A DNA stretch of 17,842 nt. It comes from JBCCMB01 sp039026555. Its GTDB lineage: Bacteria > Pseudomonadota > Alphaproteobacteria > Caulobacterales > Hyphomonadaceae. The position numbers were made by a program, and so were the translations under genes. The notes beneath the pieces were generated by a model. The model did not search any database, had not been told where the DNA came from, and saw only the letters and a list, made by a program, of their open reading frames with translations. This document shows positions 14,480-17,842 of this stretch, piece after piece; within the stretch, counting starts at the first letter, position 1, and each line of letters opens with the position of its first letter. The DNA lies in contig JBCCMB010000050.1 of assembly GCA_039026555.1 (NCBI GenBank), positions 1 to 17,842 of the forward strand, given 5' to 3'.

Positions 14480-15174
14480 TCGGCCGGCCCGATCGTCAGC
14501 TCGATTGATCCGAGACCGTCAATGCCGCCGGTAATCTTGTCTCCAGCGACAACCGGCCCCACGCCCGCCGGCGTCCCGGTCATGATTACGTCGCCCGGCT
14601 TCAGATGATAGAATTTGCTGAGATCGCTGACGATCTCGTCGATTTTCCAGATCAAATCCGCCAGATGCGCATCTTGCTTGGTCTCGCCGTTCACTTCCAG
14701 ATGAATGCGCTGCGGACCAATCTCCGAGACGTTTGCCGCTTTGATCAGCGGTGCAAAAACCGCCGATTGTTCGAAGTCTTTTCCAAGGTCCCAGGGGCGC
14801 CCTTTGCCGCGCGCGGCGAGCTGTAAATCGCGGCGCGTCATATCGAGCCCGCAGCCAAACGCGTAGATCGCCTGACGTCCGGTTTCCAAATTGACGCGGA
14901 ATGCGGGCTGGCCGATCGCGATCACCAGCTCCATCTCGAAATGGTAGTTCTCAGTGCCAGGTGGGTAAGGAATTGTGGAGCCGGACGGGATCGTCGTTTC
15001 CGCCGCTTTGCTAAAATAGAAAGGCGCTTCGCGATCAACTTCGACGCCCATCTCGGCAGCGTGGGCGGCGTAATTGCGTCCAACGCAGAAAATGCGATGG
15101 ACCGGGTAGGCTTCGCTCTCGCCGTCAACGGCGATGGAATAGGTTTCTGGCCCCTCAAAGAGTAGATCGCTCAT
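14476..15174 (-). CDS. nagK: Fumarylpyruvate hydrolase (FAH family)
   Basis: This 232-aa fumarylacetoacetate-hydrolase-fold enzyme should cleave fumarylpyruvate to fumarate and pyruvate. VHRIFCVGRNYAAHAAEMG (about 25-43) is the conserved N-terminal block. The divalent metal ligands are Glu80 and Glu82 in HFEMELVIAIG and Asp111 in GLDMTRRDLQ. RPWDLGKDFEQSA, with Lys132, and IMTGTPAGVGP complete the active site. The family also contains 2-keto-4-pentenoate hydrolase, isomerases and acylpyruvases, but the short form with this block order between gentisate dioxygenase and maleylpyruvate isomerase is typical of NagK. Its start ATG overlaps the dioxygenase stop by ATGA and its stop overlaps the isomerase start in the same way. 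Confidence 0.93.
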   Translation of the reverse strand: MSDLLFEGPETYSIAVDGESEAYPVHRIFCVGRNYAAHAAEMGVEVDREAPFYFSKAAETTIPSGSTIPYPPGTENYHFEMELVIAIGQPAFRVNLETGRQAIYAFGCGLDMTRRDLQLAARGKGRPWDLGKDFEQSAVFAPLIKAANVSEIGPQRIHLEVNGETKQDAHLADLIWKIDEIVSDLSKFYHLKPGDVIMTGTPAGVGPVVAGDKITGGIDGLGSIELTIGPAE

Positions 15175-16208
15175 CGATCGCGTTCCTCATAATATCCGAG
15201 TTTTTCTTGCAGCGGCCGGTCATGCACCATGATGAAAAACGTGTTCGTATCGGCCTTGTGCGATAGTTCCGCAAAAACAGGTATGGAGATCGTATCCTTG
15301 GCGCCCCATTCGAAGCTCTCGCCATTGACGCGCGTCCGGCCCTCGCCTTTGACGACGTGGATCGCCGCGGATGATGATTTCAGCGGCGGTTCGAAGGTTT
15401 GCCCCGCCGACAACATCACCGCTGTGAAGCCAAGCGTGGGCAACACATCCGCGCCTGTTTCCGGGTTCACATAATCCATTTCCGCTGGAGCCCCATCGCT
15501 ATACTTAGCAAGCTCGCGAAGCGCGTCTTCGGTCCGCGTCCAGGGATAGCGCATCATGGGATACCGACGCGCGCCGGCGTGTCGTTGCCGAGAGGGAGAC
15601 AAACCGGACGCGCGATACTCGAGCTGGCTCGCGTCGGGGCGGTTCCGCTGCTTCTGCAACTCTCCCTCAACCGCGTAAGATCCTTCAAGGTATACGAAAA
15701 GTGGAAGATCCAGCGCGTCGAGCCAGATCACGGGTTCGTCTCCCTCATGCCCATGATCATGCCATTCGCCGCCCGGCGTCAGGACAAGATCGCCTTCTTC
15801 CATCGGCAGCTTTTCACCGTCAACGACTGTATAACCGCCACGGCCTTCCACGATAATGCGCACAGCGGACGGCGTGTGAACGTGGGCCGGCGCGGTTTCT
15901 CCCGGCAAAAGTAATTGTAGGCCCAAATATATGGACGACGTCACCTGCATGGCGCCCTCGCCGCGTCCCGGATCGGACAAGACGAGCACTCGACGTTCCG
16001 CCTTTTCGACGGGCGTCAATTCGCCGGCCTGCATCAGCAAAGGACGAACATCGCCATACTTCCAATGCGCGCCGACACTCACCGGTGCGGGTGCATTGTG
16101 GGGAAGTACATTACGCATCATCGGCCAGAGCGGCGCAACGCCGGCCTCGCTCATGGCGTCGCGGTATTCTTGAGGAAGCTCTTCCAGCGTTCCCAATTTT
16201 TGCGACAT
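15171..16208 (-). CDS. gtdA: Gentisate 1,2-dioxygenase
   Basis: This 345-aa bicupin dioxygenase opens the ring of gentisate (2,5-dihydroxybenzoate) with O2 to give maleylpyruvate. The first cupin carries the Fe(II) ligands His109 and His111 in PAHVHTPSAVRIIVEG and His150 in TPGGEWHDHGHEG. The second cupin (about 255-325) has IHVVKGEGRTRVNG but no full metal triad, as usual for this family. The start at 16208 is fixed by GGGAGG 5 nt upstream and matches the usual N-terminus; the frame continues open to 16310, but only with Arg/Lys-rich, non-conserved sequence. It is the first gene of the long minus-strand run and is followed by ATGA-coupled hydrolase, isomerase and thioesterase genes. Salicylate or 1-hydroxy-2-naphthoate dioxygenases are close relatives, but the downstream genes identify the gentisate route. 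Confidence 0.94.
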   Translation of the reverse strand: MSQKLGTLEELPQEYRDAMSEAGVAPLWPMMRNVLPHNAPAPVSVGAHWKYGDVRPLLMQAGELTPVEKAERRVLVLSDPGRGEGAMQVTSSIYLGLQLLLPGETAPAHVHTPSAVRIIVEGRGGYTVVDGEKLPMEEGDLVLTPGGEWHDHGHEGDEPVIWLDALDLPLFVYLEGSYAVEGELQKQRNRPDASQLEYRASGLSPSRQRHAGARRYPMMRYPWTRTEDALRELAKYSDGAPAEMDYVNPETGADVLPTLGFTAVMLSAGQTFEPPLKSSSAAIHVVKGEGRTRVNGESFEWGAKDTISIPVFAELSHKADTNTFFIMVHDRPLQEKLGYYEERDR

Positions 16209-16213
16209 GCCCA

Positions 16214-16219
16214 CCTCCC
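16214..16219 (-). promoter_or_regulatory. Ribosome binding site fixing the dioxygenase start
   Basis: The minus strand reads GGGAGG 5 nt before ATG 16208. It decides against the longer open frame, whose extra 34 residues are basic and not family-like. Confidence 0.75.
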
Positions 16220-16400
16220 AGAAAGAGCGCGCGCTTTTTTTGATCGGCCGCCGGGGCTTAAAGCGCTCTTCAACGAGTTTGAAACTTAGCCAAGTCTGCG
16301 CTCGACACAAAGTATTTTTTTGCCTAATTATATATTTTTCGACACTTTTTTCGCCACCAAGCGAATTTTAAGACAGGCAATCAGAACAACCTGACGCTCC
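16220..16400. promoter_or_regulatory. Divergent promoter region, gentisate run versus PaaG-like gene
   Basis: The two divergent starts are about 200 bp apart. The middle (16309-16350) is very AT-rich. A perfect -10 hexamer TATAAT reads on the minus strand at 16327-16332, and TATATT reads on the plus strand at 16331-16336, so back-to-back promoters may overlap here. No clean -35 at 17 bp is visible for either, which suggests activator dependence. The word TCGACAC occurs at 16302-16308 and 16339-16345, and TTCGC/GCGAA forms a small inverted repeat at 16350-16365. Either could be a regulator site. No regulator gene adjoins this region within the window. Confidence 0.45.
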
Positions 16401-16412
16401 AGGAGGAACACC

Positions 16413-17228
16413 ATGCCGGCAGGCGCAGAATCATCGCTTCGTATTGAAGATAACGGCAACCATATCGTGGTGGTAAGCGACAATCCAGCACAGAAAAACG
16501 CGCTAACGCCGCAATACCACACCCTCCTTCTGGACGCGATTGAAATGGCGACGAAGGAAGACCGGATCACCTCGATTATACTCGTCGGCCGCGGCGGTTA
16601 TTTCAGCGCGGGCGGCAATCTAGATATTTTGGGCGGCAATCTGGATGAAGACAGCAGAGACGCGCGATATGCGATTGTTGCAGAGCTCCAAGATTGCGTG
16701 CTCGCAATGCAGAATTGTCCAAAGCCCATTATCGCAGCGGTCGACGGCGGCGCGGCCGGCGCAGGCTTTTCGATCGCTATGGGCTCCGACATCGTCGTCG
16801 CCGCCGAAGACGCTATGTTCATGCCCGCCTATGTCAAAATCGGCGTCGTGCCAGATGGCGGGCTGTCTTTCGCGCTAGCGCAGCACCTGCCGCATACTTT
16901 AGCGGCTGAAATCTGTTTGCTTGGCGCACCCGTGTCCGCAAAGACGCTAAACGCGCACGGCCTTATCAATCGATTGACCGCGCCGGGAGAAGCCGAAGCG
17001 GAAGCCTCGTCTATCGCGACGAAACTTTCCCGAGGCGCCGTCGGCGCACACGCGAAGATCAAAGAGCTTTTGATAAAAGGTCGGCAAAATTCATTGAAGC
17101 AGCAACTGGATTTGGAGTGTGAGATCCTGGTGGACATTTTGGCGTCAGACGCTGCGAAAGAAGGCATTGGCGCGTTCTTGGAAAAACGCAGGCCTGACTT
17201 TGCAAAAGCTGAAGGCCGTTCCGCCTAG
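16413..17228 (+). CDS. PaaG-type enoyl-CoA hydratase/isomerase lacking both hydratase Glu
   Basis: This 271-aa crotonase-fold protein has FSAGGNLDIL (first oxyanion segment), GGAAGAGFSIAMGSDIV and MPAYVKIGVVPDGGLSF. The residues aligning with rat crotonase Glu144 and Glu164 are Ser120 and Tyr140, so simple hydratase chemistry is unlikely. Asp148 in VVPDGG matches the catalytic Asp of PaaG, the isomerase forming oxepin-CoA in phenylacetate breakdown, and the overall pattern recalls proteins annotated as oxepin-CoA hydrolase, alternative type. A double-bond isomerase or epoxide/oxepin isomerase role is inferred. A strong AGGAGGA site lies 5 nt before the ATG. The gene is divergent from the gentisate run and is followed 47 nt later by an NADPH reductase gene. 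No phenylacetyl-CoA epoxidase genes are in the window. Confidence 0.88.
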   Translation: MPAGAESSLRIEDNGNHIVVVSDNPAQKNALTPQYHTLLLDAIEMATKEDRITSIILVGRGGYFSAGGNLDILGGNLDEDSRDARYAIVAELQDCVLAMQNCPKPIIAAVDGGAAGAGFSIAMGSDIVVAAEDAMFMPAYVKIGVVPDGGLSFALAQHLPHTLAAEICLLGAPVSAKTLNAHGLINRLTAPGEAEAEASSIATKLSRGAVGAHAKIKELLIKGRQNSLKQQLDLECEILVDILASDAAKEGIGAFLEKRRPDFAKAEGRSA

Positions 17229-17275
17229 CCTCTTAGTCTTCGCCTTCGCCATTGCCCAAGTTGGAATTTCATCAC

Positions 17276-17842
17276 ATGGCCCAGACCAATCGCCAGATCC
17301 ACCTCGTATCGCGCCCGACGCAAGGCCCGGAACTTTCCAATTTCGGCATGGTAGAGACCCCCTTGCCGGCGCCGGCGGACGGAGAAGTTTTGCTTCAAAC
17401 GCTTTATCTGTCTCTAGACCCCTACATGCGGGCACGTATGTATGAGGGCGCGAATTACGCTGCGAATACGCCGCTCAACGCGCCGATGGTCGGAACCACG
17501 ATTTCTAAAGTTATTGAAAGCCGCAATGACGACTACGCGGTCGGCGACCATGTTCAAACGCATTCCGGCTGGCAAGAATTCAGCGTCAGCGATGGGAAAG
17601 ATCTGACAAAGATCGCGGAGTCCATAGAGCCGAAAACTCTCGCGCTCGGCGCCCTAGGCCTACCCGGGCACACCGCCTATGGAGCGCTTTTGCGCGTAGG
17701 GCGCCCCAAAAAGGGAGAGACGCTATTGGTGTCGGCGGCGTCCGGCGCCGTCGGCAGCGTCGCCACCCAGATTGGCCGCATCATGGGACTGAATGTCGTC
17801 GGCATCGTCGGCGGCGAAGACAAATGTCGCTACATCATTGAT
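17276..17842 (+). CDS. NADPH-dependent alkenal/curcumin-type reductase (MDR family), C-terminus beyond window
   Basis: The first 189 residues of a protein usually about 335-345 aa are visible. LVSRPTQGPELSNFGMVE and LYLSLDPYMRARM are signatures of the zinc-independent medium-chain reductases (leukotriene B4 12-hydroxydehydrogenase, 2-alkenal and curcumin reductases). LPGHTAYGALL begins the nucleotide domain, and VSAASGAVGSVATQIGR is its dinucleotide loop. These enzymes reduce the double bond of alpha,beta-unsaturated ketones or aldehydes with NADPH in the cytosol. The ATG at 17276 gives the standard N-terminus; the upstream site (GGAA, about 9 nt away) is weak. It probably shares a transcript with the PaaG-like gene. 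It may reduce an unsaturated intermediate of the same pathway or detoxify reactive by-products; context does not choose. Confidence 0.9.
   Translation, partial: MAQTNRQIHLVSRPTQGPELSNFGMVETPLPAPADGEVLLQTLYLSLDPYMRARMYEGANYAANTPLNAPMVGTTISKVIESRNDDYAVGDHVQTHSGWQEFSVSDGKDLTKIAESIEPKTLALGALGLPGHTAYGALLRVGRPKKGETLLVSAASGAVGSVATQIGRIMGLNVVGIVGGEDKCRYIID

Noticed and set aside
15399..15914. A 171-codon plus-strand open frame within the dioxygenase gene
   Set aside because: It is an antisense shadow of the gentisate dioxygenase cupin region, with no ribosome site or domain.
16209..16310. N-terminal extension of gentisate dioxygenase
   Set aside because: The frame is open, but the added residues are Arg/Lys-rich, and a GGGAGG site sits directly before ATG 16208.
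1..17842. Mobile element, prophage, defence system or CRISPR array
   Set aside because: No transposase, integrase, phage or nuclease motifs and no regularly spaced repeats were seen. All recognised genes are metabolic or regulatory.

Overview
The window looks like part of an alphaproteobacterial chromosome. It has a moderately high GC content, dense operons joined by ATGA overlaps, strong GGAGG ribosome sites, and an isobutyryl-CoA dehydrogenase / mmsA / mmsB valine module together with a glutathione economy. The exact genus cannot be told from the sequence. No mobile element, tRNA, rRNA or CRISPR array is visible.

Layout. (1) Positions 1-3124, minus strand: the distal valine pathway, read mmsA (CoA-acylating methylmalonate-semialdehyde dehydrogenase), isobutyryl-CoA dehydrogenase, mmsB (3-hydroxyisobutyrate dehydrogenase, cut by the window edge). 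(2) Positions 3125-4137: a divergent LysR-type regulator. The shared intergenic region carries a 14-bp perfect palindrome and a direct repeat with a 21-bp period. (3) Positions 4138-4740: about 600 bases without a recognisable gene. (4) Positions 4741-5595, plus strand: a glutathione S-transferase-like protein. (5) Positions 5612-16208, minus strand: a long run of twelve genes. In transcription order they are gentisate 1,2-dioxygenase, fumarylpyruvate hydrolase, maleylpyruvate isomerase, a 4-hydroxybenzoyl-CoA-thioesterase-type enzyme, two tandem BKACE (beta-keto acid cleavage, DUF849) paralogues, a carnitine-dehydrogenase-like 3-hydroxyacyl dehydrogenase, a crotonase, an acyl-CoA dehydrogenase with an atypical active site, glutathione reductase, a second crotonase and a small flavodoxin-fold NAD(P)H:FMN/quinone reductase. 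(6) Positions 16413-17842, plus strand, divergent from the dioxygenase: a PaaG-type crotonase lacking both hydratase glutamates, and the start of a zinc-independent NADPH alkenal/curcumin-type reductase.

How it may work together. The three gentisate enzymes form a complete ring-cleavage route from gentisate to fumarate and pyruvate. A thioesterase gene is translationally coupled to them. They are followed by acyl-CoA dehydrogenase, hydratase, 3-hydroxyacyl dehydrogenase and BKACE genes, which resemble a beta-oxidation spiral ending in BKACE cleavage instead of thiolysis. My inference is that the operon degrades an aromatic compound with a short acyl side chain through aroyl-CoA intermediates to gentisate. 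No CoA ligase, ring hydroxylase or transporter is in the window, so the substrate is not settled. Maleylpyruvate isomerase and the transferase need glutathione, which fits the glutathione reductase in the same run.

The most unusual feature is that both BKACE paralogues have Ala where the first zinc-ligand His of the characterised enzyme sits, and have lost its substrate-binding Glu. The acyl-CoA dehydrogenase of the same run has Gly at the usual catalytic Glu and an Asp at the alternative base position.
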